DNA of 64,000 bases from Sphingobacteriaceae bacterium (GTDB lineage Bacteria > Bacteroidota > Bacteroidia > Sphingobacteriales > Sphingobacteriaceae). The stretch covers positions 62,001-126,000 of the forward strand of contig JACMJM010000002.1 in the NCBI GenBank assembly GCA_014380615.1, in the 5' to 3' direction. Of the stretch, positions 1 through 8,690 are shown piece by piece. The notes under the pieces were generated by a model. The model searched no databases, had not been told where the DNA came from, and saw nothing but the letters and a program-made list of their open reading frames with translations. A program made the translations under genes and the position numbers. Numbering within the stretch: the first letter of the stretch is position 1; each line of letters begins with the position of its first letter.

Positions 1-714
1 CGAATACGGATTTTTATCGTCGTGCAAAAATTGTTTAAACTTCTTTGTTTTCCGATTTAAAAGGTTGAGCCCCTTACTTGTTCCCACCCACAGGTTTTGT
101 TTACTATCTTCAAAAATAGCATACACATCCGGATTGCTTAAAGATGAGGAGTCGCCCGCCCGGCTTTCATACCGGGTAAAGGTAAATGTCTTCCTGTCAA
201 GCAGGTTTAAATTATAGTGTGTCCCTACCCATAAATTGCCTTGTTTATCTTCGTAAATTGTAGTAATCGACTGGCTGCTTAACGAATTCATTTGCCCCGG
301 AACCTCAACGAAATTGGTAAACGAGTCTGTTTTGCGGTTGTATAAGCTTAAAGCACCAAGTGTTCCAACCCAGATATTGCCCTGTTTGTCTTCGTAAACC
401 GACTGAATGTAATTTCTTCGAATGCTTTTCGGATTACCCGGGTCATTTCGGTAGACGGTCATTTTGCTGCCGTCGTATTTATTTAACCCGTCCTGTGTAC
501 CAAACCACATAAAACCGTAGCGGTCTTTTATAATGGAGGTTACTGTACTTTGCGATAAGCCATGCGTGTTAGTTACATGTGTAAATTTAAGAGAAGTGTT
601 TTGTGCTTTGCTTTCACCAATACTTAACAGCGTAATGAAATAAGTGCTAAGAAATAAAGAGAAAAGAGTTTTATAAAACGACACGCAGTATGACGATGGT
701 TTTTCGACATTCAT
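1..714 (-). CDS. Reg_prop two-component regulator/sensor, N-terminal part (runs off window)
   Basis: This is the 5' part of a minus-strand gene that continues past base 1; 238 codons are visible with no stop. Translation from the ATG at 714-712 gives a hydrophobic export/anchor segment (about residues 12-36, ending near SKAQ). Then come beta-propeller repeats of the two-component regulator propeller (Reg_prop) type, such as YGFMWFGTQDGLNKYDG and GNIWVGT. In Bacteroidota such periplasmic propellers usually precede a Y_Y_Y domain, a transmembrane segment and a histidine kinase, often a hybrid kinase with an AraC-type output, sensing glycans or other extracellular ligands. The kinase part is outside the window, so the hybrid nature is inferred. 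The next gene to the right is divergent. Confidence 0.85.
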   Translation of the reverse strand, partial: MNVEKPSSYCVSFYKTLFSLFLSTYFITLLSIGESKAQNTSLKFTHVTNTHGLSQSTVTSIIKDRYGFMWFGTQDGLNKYDGSKMTVYRNDPGNPKSIRRNYIQSVYEDKQGNIWVGTLGALSLYNRKTDSFTNFVEVPGQMNSLSSQSITTIYEDKQGNLWVGTHYNLNLLDRKTFTFTRYESRAGDSSSLSNPDVYAIFEDSKQNLWVGTSKGLNLLNRKTKKFKQFLHDDKNPYS

Positions 715-971
715 ATTTTATGACCTTATTGAAAATGATATACGTGTGCCCCTTTATAAGGTTCTATCGATTATGTTACAATAAATGTTTGAACATGGTA
801 TTTTATCAAAAGTGCCGGATCTATCTCATTTTATTTCAGTTAATACGCCCCAGCACTCAAAGCAAGGGGTTTGTGAAGTCGCCGAGATTCACTAAATTAG
901 GGGGGTTAAATTTGAATTGAGTTTAGATAAATTGATTTTTATTTATCTGCCTTGCGGATACAGCACTCTTA

Positions 972-1256
972 ATGGAAAGATATTTCAATAAAAAAATAAA
1001 AACAGTGCGGTTAAAGCTGGGATATAGCCAGTTCGATTTTGCCAAGCTTTTGCAGATGAGCCAGATTGAACTGCATAAAATAGAAACCGGCCAGATTACG
1101 CCAAGAATTGAAATACTGAGTAAGTTTGCGGAAGTTGCCTTTTACGACATTATATCACCCTTCAGAAAGAAAGGGAGGTTGAAGGAAGAGGAAGATGATG
1201 AGCCGAAGCCTTTGCTATCCATTATTCCGAATGATGATGAGGAGGAGGCGAGATAA
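972..1256 (+). CDS. small XRE-family helix-turn-helix regulator
   Basis: This 94-residue protein has a helix-turn-helix of the XRE/Cro type at about residues 8-62, with the classic pattern around LGYSQFDFAKLLQMSQ and then IETGQITP. The tail (from about residue 68) is charged, rich in K/E/D, and looks disordered. It probably binds DNA as a dimer. Targets are unknown, and no toxin partner or phage gene lies next to it. It stands alone between the divergent sensor gene and the M56/BlaI operon. The ATG at 972 is the first in-frame start. It might be an orphan antitoxin-like regulator, but nothing here supports a partner. Confidence 0.75.
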   Translation: MERYFNKKIKTVRLKLGYSQFDFAKLLQMSQIELHKIETGQITPRIEILSKFAEVAFYDIISPFRKKGRLKEEEDDEPKPLLSIIPNDDEEEAR

Positions 1257-1406
1257 AAGGCGGGTGGCCGGCATTACCAATCGGCCCAATCCAGCCCTGC
1301 ATACGCGCCAAATGTGGGAAGTATCAACAGTCTAATATAACCTGAAGATGAATCAAATCTGATATATAAGAGTCAGGGTTGCCAACAATAATTAAAAGCA
1401 GGAAAA

Positions 1407-1447
1407 ATTGGATACAAAATGCTTCTTAATTCCATTCTGTATCCAAT
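1407..1447 (-). terminator. intrinsic terminator of the BlaI-M56 operon
   Basis: Inverted repeat ATTGGATACA (1407-1416) / TGTATCCAAT (1438-1447), with four more pairs inside after one mismatch. Read on the minus strand the hairpin is followed by TTTTTCC. It lies 18 bases past the stop of the M56 gene, as expected for a Rho-independent terminator. Confidence 0.7.
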
Positions 1448-1464
1448 AAAACTTTCCCAAATAT

Positions 1465-3414
1465 CTATCTAGCTTTTGTCCACAAGTCTTTCTGAAAAGC
1501 CAGCACATGTGTAATATTTCCGGCAGCGTTCTTCGTAAACTTTAGAGGAAAAGGCCTTTGCTTGCTAAAAAAATCAACTTCTGATTCCGCAAAAAAAGTA
1601 ATTTCATTTCCTGACCAATTTTCTTTCAGTATTAAATTACCTCCGCGAGCCGTTATGATAATAGTTTCTATTTTGCCTGGTTTAAATTCAAAGGTGTATT
1701 CGCCTTCGTAAGTTTGAAGTTGTTTGGCAGTCAATTGAATTTCCTTGCGCGGCGCATAGTTATTATTCTTGGTCCAGGTTCTTCCCATAAAGTCGGTTCC
1801 GCTCGTAATACTTCCGTTGATATCTTTTTCGAATTTGATAGTTACACTATTGTCCCCGGATTTCAGAAAGAATCTCGATTCTGACTCAGGGCTATATGTG
1901 CTTTCAGTGCCATTCCAAAGAGTTTGAACTATCAAGTCGTTTTTACTCGCCACCATTTTTGCTACCATCTCTTTGTTGCTGTTTAATTGATAATAGCCTT
2001 CAAAGGTCTTCATCTGATCGGATGTTAGCTTAACGGCGGCCTTCAGTTGTGGCTTATATTCATTATCCTTATTCCATAAATCTCTATTGTATGCAAGGAC
2101 TTGCGTAATGGCACCTTCGTTGTTTTTAGTAAATTTGAGCGGAAAATTTTCTGCCTTATTGAAAAATTCCAGTTCGGACTTCTGCTCAAAAATAAATTCC
2201 TTTCCACTCCATTGTTCGATCAAAACCAAATTATTGCTTTTGGTAATTATCTTAATATGTGAATCTATTCCTCGTTTAAACTGAAACTTGTAATATCCTT
2301 CATAGGCCTTAAACTCAGCAACTGTAATTCGTAAAACAGCAGATTCGTTTTTCTCTTTTAAAGGATTGACAACATTTTTGGTCGTTACCTTAATATCGGA
2401 ATCTTTTACTGGTTTTGATTGTGGCTTTTTTCCATCAGTCTTAAAATCATCATTCCTGATGATCAATACATGAGATTCGTTTTTGGCATTTGCGGTATTG
2501 ACTACAAGGTACATCAATACAATTAGGGGAAGTACAAATGCATACTTATACATGTTGTACAACGAGCTTTTTTTTGTGTTCATCATTTTAATACGTAGTT
2601 TAATTTTAGAAGAAGTAAATAAATTTGTTAATGGTACAGCGGCCTGATTCAAACAGGTATGAAGAATATTGAGCTGGTAGCTTTTCGTATCTACACCTGT
2701 GTTTAAAACTTCGTGATCTGCAATGTACTCGAGATTAAGCTTGACATGTTGTTTCAATAATTGCACTAAAGGGTTAACCCAAAAAACCAGGTAAAATACC
2801 TCTGCCAATAAAATATCCAACGTGTGCCATTGACGGATGTGGATTTTTTCATGTTGCACAATTTGATTCGTCTGGCTTTCATCATACTTAGCATCATTAA
2901 TCACCAAGAAATTAAAAAATGAAAAGGGTGTTAAATCTGCTTTGCTATTACAAAAAATAATTTCTCCCTCCCTTCGCTTTTCACTATGCCGCAAAATTTT
3001 AAAAAGACGGGCAAGCTGCGTTAGAAACCTTAAAAAAAGCACAGTACTAATTATTAAATAGATGAAAAAAACGATAGATGTAAGAGATACTTGCTTTGTG
3101 GGAATAGTACTGGATGTATTGGCTTGTAAATCTTTATCGTTTTGGATTGCTTTTATCCCAATAGTAGGAACTCCGATTTTATTATCAAATCCGATAAATT
3201 CATTATAATCTGTCCGATTTAAAGCCGCGGTGCCCATTCCAAAATGTTCGATCGAAGGGCCCACTGGCAGTAGCATTGATAAAAATATAATGCCTAAAAG
3301 AATCGCACGGTTTAGGAGAAAAAACTTTTCGCCTTTTAAGAATAGCCAGAATACCAGAAACAGCACCGACAGTACAAGATTGGCCTTAAGGAAATAAATG
3401 ATGAAGGCTTCCAT
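1465..3414 (-). CDS. BlaR1-like M56 membrane metallopeptidase with three C-terminal repeats
   Basis: This 649-residue membrane protein belongs to the BlaR1/MecR1 (peptidase M56) family. Hydrophobic helices occur at about 5-26, 37-52, 110-135 and 288-308. The zinc motif HEKIH is at 188-192, followed by a further acidic cluster EYIADHE (229-235). In this family the sensor cleaves a BlaI-type repressor in response to a signal, classically a beta-lactam. There is no penicillin-binding sensor domain here. Instead the extracytoplasmic part holds three homologous units of about 90 residues (about 362-450, 460-548, 559-648). Each starts with a YEGYY/YEGEY-like strand and contains W-(S/N)-G, E-(S/L)-E..FF and KF-(T/E)-K..-(G)-(A/S/N)-I-T, resembling DUF3471-type modules. 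The gene lies 5 bases after the BlaI gene. The ligand is unknown. Confidence 0.88.
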   Translation of the reverse strand: MEAFIIYFLKANLVLSVLFLVFWLFLKGEKFFLLNRAILLGIIFLSMLLPVGPSIEHFGMGTAALNRTDYNEFIGFDNKIGVPTIGIKAIQNDKDLQANTSSTIPTKQVSLTSIVFFIYLIISTVLFLRFLTQLARLFKILRHSEKRREGEIIFCNSKADLTPFSFFNFLVINDAKYDESQTNQIVQHEKIHIRQWHTLDILLAEVFYLVFWVNPLVQLLKQHVKLNLEYIADHEVLNTGVDTKSYQLNILHTCLNQAAVPLTNLFTSSKIKLRIKMMNTKKSSLYNMYKYAFVLPLIVLMYLVVNTANAKNESHVLIIRNDDFKTDGKKPQSKPVKDSDIKVTTKNVVNPLKEKNESAVLRITVAEFKAYEGYYKFQFKRGIDSHIKIITKSNNLVLIEQWSGKEFIFEQKSELEFFNKAENFPLKFTKNNEGAITQVLAYNRDLWNKDNEYKPQLKAAVKLTSDQMKTFEGYYQLNSNKEMVAKMVASKNDLIVQTLWNGTESTYSPESESRFFLKSGDNSVTIKFEKDINGSITSGTDFMGRTWTKNNNYAPRKEIQLTAKQLQTYEGEYTFEFKPGKIETIIITARGGNLILKENWSGNEITFFAESEVDFFSKQRPFPLKFTKNAAGNITHVLAFQKDLWTKAR

Positions 3415-3419
3415 ATTTT

Positions 3420-3785
3420 TTATTTATTTTTTTTCTTTTCTATCATGTCCATAATTTCCTTTAAATCAGAGGCTGAAATCTCTTCTTCTTCTGCAAAAAA
3501 GGCGACCGCATTTTTGATTGAATTGCCAAATAGGCTATTAAGAACTGGCTTGACAAATTTTCTTGTATACTCCGCTTTTGAAATAGCTGCCCAGTACCTA
3601 TAAGTAGTTCCAAAATCTTCAAACATAAGATACCCCTTTCCAGCCATTCGACGTAAGGTAGTTGCTACGGTATTAATGTGAGGTTTTGGGTCAGGCATTG
3701 CTTCTCTGACCTCTTTAGCAAAAGCTTTTTCCATTTGCCAAATGATTTGCATCAATAGTTCTTCCTTTTCGCTTAGTCGTTTCAT
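3420..3785 (-). CDS. BlaI/MecI/CopY-family repressor
   Basis: This 121-residue protein has the size and layout of BlaI: an N-terminal winged helix (about residues 1-72, including NTVATTLRRMAGKGYL) and a short C-terminal dimerisation part (from about residue 85). It represses its own operon until inactivated by proteolysis linked to the M56 membrane protein encoded 5 bases downstream. A 30-base perfect palindrome containing TACAATTGTA lies about 97 bases upstream of the start and fits the TACAnnTGTA box known for this family. The start ATG (3785-3783) is the only suitable one. Confidence 0.9.
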   Translation of the reverse strand: MKRLSEKEELLMQIIWQMEKAFAKEVREAMPDPKPHINTVATTLRRMAGKGYLMFEDFGTTYRYWAAISKAEYTRKFVKPVLNSLFGNSIKNAVAFFAEEEEISASDLKEIMDMIEKKKNK

Positions 3786-3874
3786 AATTAACTGATCATA
3801 AATAAGGAGTGTACTCGTAGCATCAACTATAGATTTACTTATCCTTATTACGTACGAAGCAAATGTAAAACTAT

Positions 3875-3911
3875 TTTTGTAATTACAAAACTACAATTGT
3901 AGTTTTGTAAT
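3875..3911. promoter_or_regulatory. double palindromic operator upstream of the BlaI-type gene
   Basis: Bases 3882-3911 form a perfect 30-base palindrome, two 15-base arms with no spacer and the core TACAATTGTA. A second perfect palindrome (3875-3890, core TGTAATTACA) overlaps its left end by nine bases. The TACAnnTGTA core matches the known BlaI/CopY operator form. The site lies between the repressor gene (minus) and the lipoprotein gene at 4083 (plus), so it could control one or both. The symmetry is directly visible; repressor binding is inferred. Confidence 0.75.
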
Positions 3912-4082
3912 AGCATTTTATTTACGTTTCCGAAATTTTTTGTTGAGCTTGCGATTGAAGGCTAATAGACTTAGCTGCGAAGATTACATTTTATAAGGCA
4001 GCAACATAGTTGGGGATCCTTCATCAATTCATGGCGAATGTGCAGACGGTATTTTAGTTTTTTTAATTAGATTAGCTAGAAA

Positions 4083-4529
4083 ATGAAAGTTATTAAAATA
4101 GGTAAATATGTATTGTTGTTTTTACTTCCTCTAATTGGTTGTACTAAAGGATCGTTTAAAAATGAAGACATCCGAACGAAACTAAAGAACGATAGTATTT
4201 TTGATAAATTTATGGAATGTCACACCAGGTTAGAGATTGGCATGTTGCAAAATAGATGGAATCTGGATAAGCGAAATTCAGCCACTTTTCTTCCTAAGCT
4301 GAAACGTGCAGGAAATAACGTAGATTCTATTATATACGCATTTGAAAGTGAGGGAGTAACGCATGTAAAGGAGTATTTAATGTTAACCCAAATTAAACTG
4401 CATAGTTATTCGACTCTAAAAAAGGACTACCCTTCGGTTTTTAATCTTCCGGCAGATCAGCTTTTTGAATTACTGTATTCACTTAGTCCTAAATATAAGA
4501 ACCAAATTGATGAAGCTCAAGTTGATTAA
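4083..4529 (+). CDS. predicted small lipoprotein, unknown function
   Basis: This 148-residue product starts with a lipoprotein signal (hydrophobic stretch YVLLFLLPLIGC, lipobox LIGC), so the mature protein should begin at Cys20 and be anchored in a membrane. The rest is mostly helical and charged, with no motif I recognise. The C-terminal half (about residues 90-148) looks like a DUF4296- or BlaI-locus-associated helical lipoprotein, but I cannot assign a family. It is transcribed away from the BlaI gene, across the palindromic operator at 3882-3911, so it may share that control. Confidence 0.7.
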   Translation: MKVIKIGKYVLLFLLPLIGCTKGSFKNEDIRTKLKNDSIFDKFMECHTRLEIGMLQNRWNLDKRNSATFLPKLKRAGNNVDSIIYAFESEGVTHVKEYLMLTQIKLHSYSTLKKDYPSVFNLPADQLFELLYSLSPKYKNQIDEAQVD

Positions 4530-4596
4530 AGTGAACTCAATCAAGGGAAAATAAACCTATTCCTATTTGCGCCATATAAACCTTATTATTCCACTT

Positions 4597-6135
4597 CTAC
4601 CCCGCCCAACTATCCCTATCCAAACTCCTGTAATGAATCGCCTCAGCCAGATGCTCAATCTTAATATCATCACTGGCATCCAGATCGGCGATGGTTCTCG
4701 ATACTTTTAAAATCCGGTCATACGCCCGGGCCGACAGCCCAAGTTTCTCCATCGCTTTTTTAAGTAAAATTTGGCCCGCATCGTTGATCTTACAAATTTC
4801 TCTTACTGTTCTGGGGCTCATTTGGGCATTAGAGTAAACTTCATTGTTTTCTTTAAATCGCTCTGTCTGAATTTCTCTAGCCTTAATAACCCGTGCACGG
4901 ATCAATTCACTTGCCTCTGCTTTGCGGTCGGAAGAAAGTTCGTTAAAATCAACCGGTGTTACCTCTACGTGTAAATCGATACGGTCTAAAAGCGGTCCCG
5001 AAACTTTACTTAAATACCGCTGAACAACGCCAGGACCACACAGGCATTCTTTTTCGGGATGGTTATAAAAACCGCAAGGGCAGGGATTCATAGACGCAAC
5101 GAGCATAAAACTAGCCGGATAATCCACACTAAACTTTGCTCTGGAGATCGTTACACGACGTTCTTCCAGCGGCTGGCGCATTACTTCGAGAACGCTACGT
5201 TTAAACTCCGGCAATTCATCCAGAAATAAAACTCCGTTGTGTGCCAGAGATATTTCACCCGGTTGCGGATGCGCGCCGCCGCCCACTAAAGCAACATCGC
5301 TAATAGTATGATGCGGCGAACGAAACGGACGGATAGTCATTAGCGAATCTGAGGCCGCCAGTTTACCCGCCACCGAATGGATCTTGGTGGTTTCGAGCGC
5401 TTCGTGAAGATTTAAAGGAGGCAGAACCGTTGGAAGCCTTTTGGCCAGCATGGTTTTACCCGCTCCCGGAGGCCCGATCAGGATAACATTATGTCCTCCT
5501 GCGGCAGCGATTTCGAGCGCGCGTTTTATATTTTCCTGCCCCTTTACATCCGAGAAATCGCTCTCGTAATTGTTGATGTTATAAAAAAACTCATCACGCG
5601 CATCAACTACGGTAGCTTTCAGAGATGTGGTGCCATTAAAGAATTCAACCACTTCTTTAAGATTGCTTACACCATACACGCTAAGATCTTTAACTATTGC
5701 CGCTTCCCTCGCATTTGCAGCCGGAATAATTAATCCCTCAAAGCCGTCTTTTTTAGCCTGGATGGATATGGGCAAGGCCCCTTTTACAGACTGTATATCA
5801 CCATCGAGCGAAAGCTCACCCAAAACCAGGTATTTGTCGAGTAAATTTGTTTCAATCTGTCCCGATTCGGCCAGGATTCCGATGGCAATCGCTAAATCGT
5901 AAGAAGAGCCTTCTTTACGGATATCGGCCGGAGCCAGGTTTACCACAATTTTTTGTCGCGGCATACGAAAGCCCGAGTTCGTTATGGCACTTTCTACACG
6001 CAGCATGCTTTCGCGAACGGCATTATCCGGCAGGCCAACAATATAGTATTTTATACCAGTACTGATATTTACTTCGATAGTAATGGTGGTGGCTTCTACT
6101 CCGTAAACGGAACTTCCAAAGGTTTTGACAGGCAT
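4597..6135 (-). CDS. YifB/ComM family Mg-chelatase-like AAA+ ATPase
   Basis: At 512 residues this is the usual length of YifB/ComM. The N-terminal ChlI-type domain spans about residues 20-145 ([31 protein letters not shown]). The AAA+ module follows with Walker A GPPGAGKT (221-228) and Walker [11 protein letters not shown] (302-311). A cysteine cluster [18 protein letters not shown] (350-367) and a C-terminal Mg_chelatase domain complete it. ComM is a hexameric helicase that promotes branch migration during integration of transforming DNA. ComF is also encoded in this window (10067-10762), though not in the same operon. Whether this strain is competent is not shown. Confidence 0.93.
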   Translation of the reverse strand: MPVKTFGSSVYGVEATTITIEVNISTGIKYYIVGLPDNAVRESMLRVESAITNSGFRMPRQKIVVNLAPADIRKEGSSYDLAIAIGILAESGQIETNLLDKYLVLGELSLDGDIQSVKGALPISIQAKKDGFEGLIIPAANAREAAIVKDLSVYGVSNLKEVVEFFNGTTSLKATVVDARDEFFYNINNYESDFSDVKGQENIKRALEIAAAGGHNVILIGPPGAGKTMLAKRLPTVLPPLNLHEALETTKIHSVAGKLAASDSLMTIRPFRSPHHTISDVALVGGGAHPQPGEISLAHNGVLFLDELPEFKRSVLEVMRQPLEERRVTISRAKFSVDYPASFMLVASMNPCPCGFYNHPEKECLCGPGVVQRYLSKVSGPLLDRIDLHVEVTPVDFNELSSDRKAEASELIRARVIKAREIQTERFKENNEVYSNAQMSPRTVREICKINDAGQILLKKAMEKLGLSARAYDRILKVSRTIADLDASDDIKIEHLAEAIHYRSLDRDSWAG

Positions 6136-6197
6136 AAGCAGGCAGAAATGAAAACCGAATATACAATTAAAATAAAAATGGCAAGAAGTGTCAGATA

Positions 6198-6554
6198 CTA
6201 TCGGTTCGGATAAAGCCCTCTTCTGTATTTTGCAACCAGCTTATAAACAGGCCGGGCAATCCAAATAAAGGGTGCCAGCCGCAGTACCGAAGCCACAAAA
6301 CTACTCGGATGTTGTGTTTTTCGCCAGATTTCCATCATGGCATCAGCACCTTTTAAAACCTGCCCTTTGGCACTAATCACATGGATCTCTTTTTCTAACG
6401 CCGAAGCCGATAGCTGCGGGTAGTTTTTTAGATATTCCGAATCCTGGTAAGGCACCAGTTCGAACTGGTTTTTATGATCAATTTTACTGAGCCAGCCGGT
6501 TACGCCAACACACATGGGGCAAGCATGATCGTAGAATACAATCGTTTTTTCCAT
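6198..6554 (-). CDS. DCC-family thiol-disulfide oxidoreductase (DUF393)
   Basis: A 118-residue protein with the DCC-family N-terminus: [11 protein letters not shown] places the paired cysteines at residues 12 and 15 in a CxxC arrangement. The middle contains the family pattern [12 protein letters not shown], and the C-terminus has [20 protein letters not shown]. Members are predicted thioredoxin-like redox proteins (YuxK group) without a settled substrate. The gene lies 62 bases beyond the yifB start on the same strand and is divergent from the MBL hydrolase gene. Confidence 0.88.
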   Translation of the reverse strand: MEKTIVFYDHACPMCVGVTGWLSKIDHKNQFELVPYQDSEYLKNYPQLSASALEKEIHVISAKGQVLKGADAMMEIWRKTQHPSSFVASVLRLAPFIWIARPVYKLVAKYRRGLYPNR

Positions 6555-6578
6555 TTGATTATACGCAAAGATAATCTC

Positions 6579-6606
6579 TTGTTTGCCGCTTTTGTTAGTA
6601 CTTTTG
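6579..6606 (+). promoter_or_regulatory. Bacteroidota-type promoter of the MBL hydrolase gene
   Basis: TTG (6579-6581), 17 bases, then TACTTTTG (6599-6606), which fits the TAnnTTTG -7 element. The predicted transcription start falls at or within a base or two of the ATG at 6613, so the message may be leaderless. Confidence 0.5.
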
Positions 6607-6612
6607 AAAACT

Positions 6613-7251
6613 ATGATTCAAGTCAGATCCTTTGTTTGTAACCCTTACCAGGAAAATACTTACCTGCTATACGATGAAACAAAAGAATGTGTAATTATCG
6701 ACCCGGGCATGTACACCGGGGCCGAGCAGAACGAGGTTTTAAACTTCATCAAATCAGAAGGTTTAAAACCTGTTTTACTACTCAATACCCATTGCCATAT
6801 CGATCATGTTTTGGGAAATAAATTTATCAGCGATACTTTCGGGTTACTGCCTCAATTTCATAAAGGAGAGTTGCCTGTTTTAACCGCTGTTCCGGCATAC
6901 GCTCCTCAAATGGGGATGCAATATGAGGTTTCTCCGCTTCCCGAAACCTTTCTGGACGAAAGTGGCAGCATCACTTTCGGAAACAGCACCCTTGAATTAA
7001 TATTTGCCCCGGGCCATTCTCCCGCTCATTTATGTTTTTATAGCAAAGCTGATAATTTTTTAATAGGCGGCGATGTTCTTTTTTACGGGTCAATAGGCAG
7101 GACTGACCTGCCGGGTGGAAACTTCGATACCCTGATGAAGAGTATTAAAGAAAAAATACTGGTTCTCCCGGATGATTGCACAGTTTACCCCGGCCACGGT
7201 GGCGAAACCGTAATAGGATTTGAAAAAGCAAATAACTATTATATAAGGTAA
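6613..7251 (+). CDS. MBL-fold metallo-hydrolase (glyoxalase II-like)
   Basis: A 212-residue metallo-beta-lactamase-fold hydrolase. The zinc motif THCHIDH lies at residues 59-65, followed by a second ligand in APGHSPAH, the GGDVLF aspartate, and a final histidine in YPGHGGET. This is the glyoxalase II/YcbL layout, a likely hydrolase of a thioester such as S-lactoylglutathione or a related metabolite. An in-frame TTG-type start at 6583 is possible, but the ATG at 6613 gives the normal family N-terminus (MIQVRSFVCNPYQENTY) and sits just after the promoter element. The permease gene follows after 1 base. Confidence 0.9.
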   Translation: MIQVRSFVCNPYQENTYLLYDETKECVIIDPGMYTGAEQNEVLNFIKSEGLKPVLLLNTHCHIDHVLGNKFISDTFGLLPQFHKGELPVLTAVPAYAPQMGMQYEVSPLPETFLDESGSITFGNSTLELIFAPGHSPAHLCFYSKADNFLIGGDVLFYGSIGRTDLPGGNFDTLMKSIKEKILVLPDDCTVYPGHGGETVIGFEKANNYYIR

Positions 7252-7252
7252 T

Positions 7253-8482
7253 TTGAATACATCTTTCTACATAGCAAAACGCTACCTGTTTTCAAAGAAA
7301 TCGCTTAACGCGATCAACTTTATATCGGGGATTTCTATGCTTGGGGTATTTGTGGGAAGCGCGGCGCTGGTTATCATCCTATCGGTTTTTAACGGCTTTG
7401 AAAATGTTGTTCTATCGATGTACAACAATTTTACGCCCGAGATAAGAATCGAGCCCGCCACCGGAAAAACTTTCGATCCTGGTACTGAGGTTTTTAAAAA
7501 ACTTAAAGCGGATAAGAGAATTGAAAATTATACGGAAGTTTTGCAAGAAAAGGCATTGCTTAGGTATGGCGACTCGCAGTTTATAGGCTTGGTAAAGGGC
7601 GTAAGTTCTGATTTTTTTAAACGGAAACGCTTAGATAGCACCCTGGTAGAAGGCGACTTTAAGCTAAAACAGGACGACAGCACTTTTTATGCGGCTGTAG
7701 GCTCATCGGTTAAATTGTATCTCACGGTTAATATTAACGACGACTTTACTGATCTTCAGATTTTCTCTCCCCGAAAAAATGCCGGGATCTCTATAAATCC
7801 CGCACAGGAGTTTGTAGCCAGGTCGATTCATCCGGTAGGGGTATTTCAAATTCAGCAGGTTTTTGACGAGTCGGTGCTGGTGCCGATAGAATTTACACGT
7901 GCATTGCTGGAAGAGGAAAAAGCTATTTCTACTATCGAGATCTATTCAAAAGCTGGCGAAGATCTGGATGATCTTCAGCAGGATTTTGAGAAACAACTGG
8001 GTAAAGAGTTTCTGGTTAAAAATCGCATTCAGCAAGATCAGCAATTATACAAAACCCTGAATATCGAACGCTGGGCGATATTTTTCATTCTCACTTTCGT
8101 GATGATTATTGCGATTTTTAATATTGTGGGCACACTTACCATGCTGGTAATTGACAAAAAGAAAGACATCGCCATTTTAAGCAGCATTGGTGCGGGCACT
8201 GGCCTTATCCGCCAGATTTTCTTTATTGAAGGAATGATGATTGCTCTTACAGGTTGCCTGGCAGGAATGTTTGCCGGGTTTATTTTTTGTGTCGTCCAAC
8301 AGAAATTCGGACTAATCACTATGGGTCAGGATTCGTTTATCACCGACGCGTATCCGGTAGCGATGAAGCTTGCCGACTTTGTACTGGTATTTTTAACGGT
8401 TACCCTGATTTCCATTATCGCTTCGGGAATATCATCGCGCCTTAGCGTGAATAAGATTTATGATTTGAAGGAGGATTTGTAA
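7253..8482 (+). CDS. LolC/LolE-type ABC transporter permease (FtsX fold)
   Basis: This 409-residue inner-membrane protein has one N-terminal transmembrane helix (about 20-45), a large periplasmic domain (about 46-265) and three C-terminal helices (about 268-295, 312-345, 368-395). That is the MacB/FtsX topology of LolC/LolE, which extract lipoproteins for transfer to the outer membrane. The N-terminal pattern AKRYLFSKKSLNAINFISG is typical of the family. Translation starts at a TTG one base after the MBL hydrolase stop, so the two are probably one transcript. No LolD ATPase gene is adjacent. Confidence 0.88.
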   Translation: MNTSFYIAKRYLFSKKSLNAINFISGISMLGVFVGSAALVIILSVFNGFENVVLSMYNNFTPEIRIEPATGKTFDPGTEVFKKLKADKRIENYTEVLQEKALLRYGDSQFIGLVKGVSSDFFKRKRLDSTLVEGDFKLKQDDSTFYAAVGSSVKLYLTVNINDDFTDLQIFSPRKNAGISINPAQEFVARSIHPVGVFQIQQVFDESVLVPIEFTRALLEEEKAISTIEIYSKAGEDLDDLQQDFEKQLGKEFLVKNRIQQDQQLYKTLNIERWAIFFILTFVMIIAIFNIVGTLTMLVIDKKKDIAILSSIGAGTGLIRQIFFIEGMMIALTGCLAGMFAGFIFCVVQQKFGLITMGQDSFITDAYPVAMKLADFVLVFLTVTLISIIASGISSRLSVNKIYDLKEDL

Positions 8483-8516
8483 TGGATACCGCGATGCAAC
8501 GTCCTTGAAAAAGAAA

Positions 8517-8558
8517 AAGTCATCGGATGACCTGGTATGCTTAGTCGTCCGATGACTT
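8517..8558 (-). terminator. strong intrinsic terminator, minus direction
   Basis: A 15-base stem (8517-8531 with 8544-8558, one G-T pair) built from AAGTCATCGGATGAC and a 12-base loop. On the minus strand it is followed by TTTCTTTTTC, so it ends transcription from the 10.8-8.7 kb genes. On the plus strand it may also stop readthrough from the permease gene, but there is no T-run on that side. Confidence 0.75.
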
Positions 8559-8690
8559 CTGGTGGAAAGAGTCTTAAAATTAAGAAAAAGCCGGTCGCCT
8601 TGCGGCGTCCAGCTCTTTCTATCTAAATTAACGCTCTCGAATACTTATACCCCATACCCGCTGAGAAGGTTACCATATTTTAAAAGTTTT

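Noticed and set aside
690-920. 76-residue plus-strand reading frame near the left end
   Set aside because: It overlaps the start of the Reg_prop gene on the other strand, has no domain pattern and shows irregular composition (many K/Y/F/C).
5491-6213. several plus-strand reading frames within the yifB region
   Set aside because: They are antisense shadows of the well-conserved YifB frame and lack family features.
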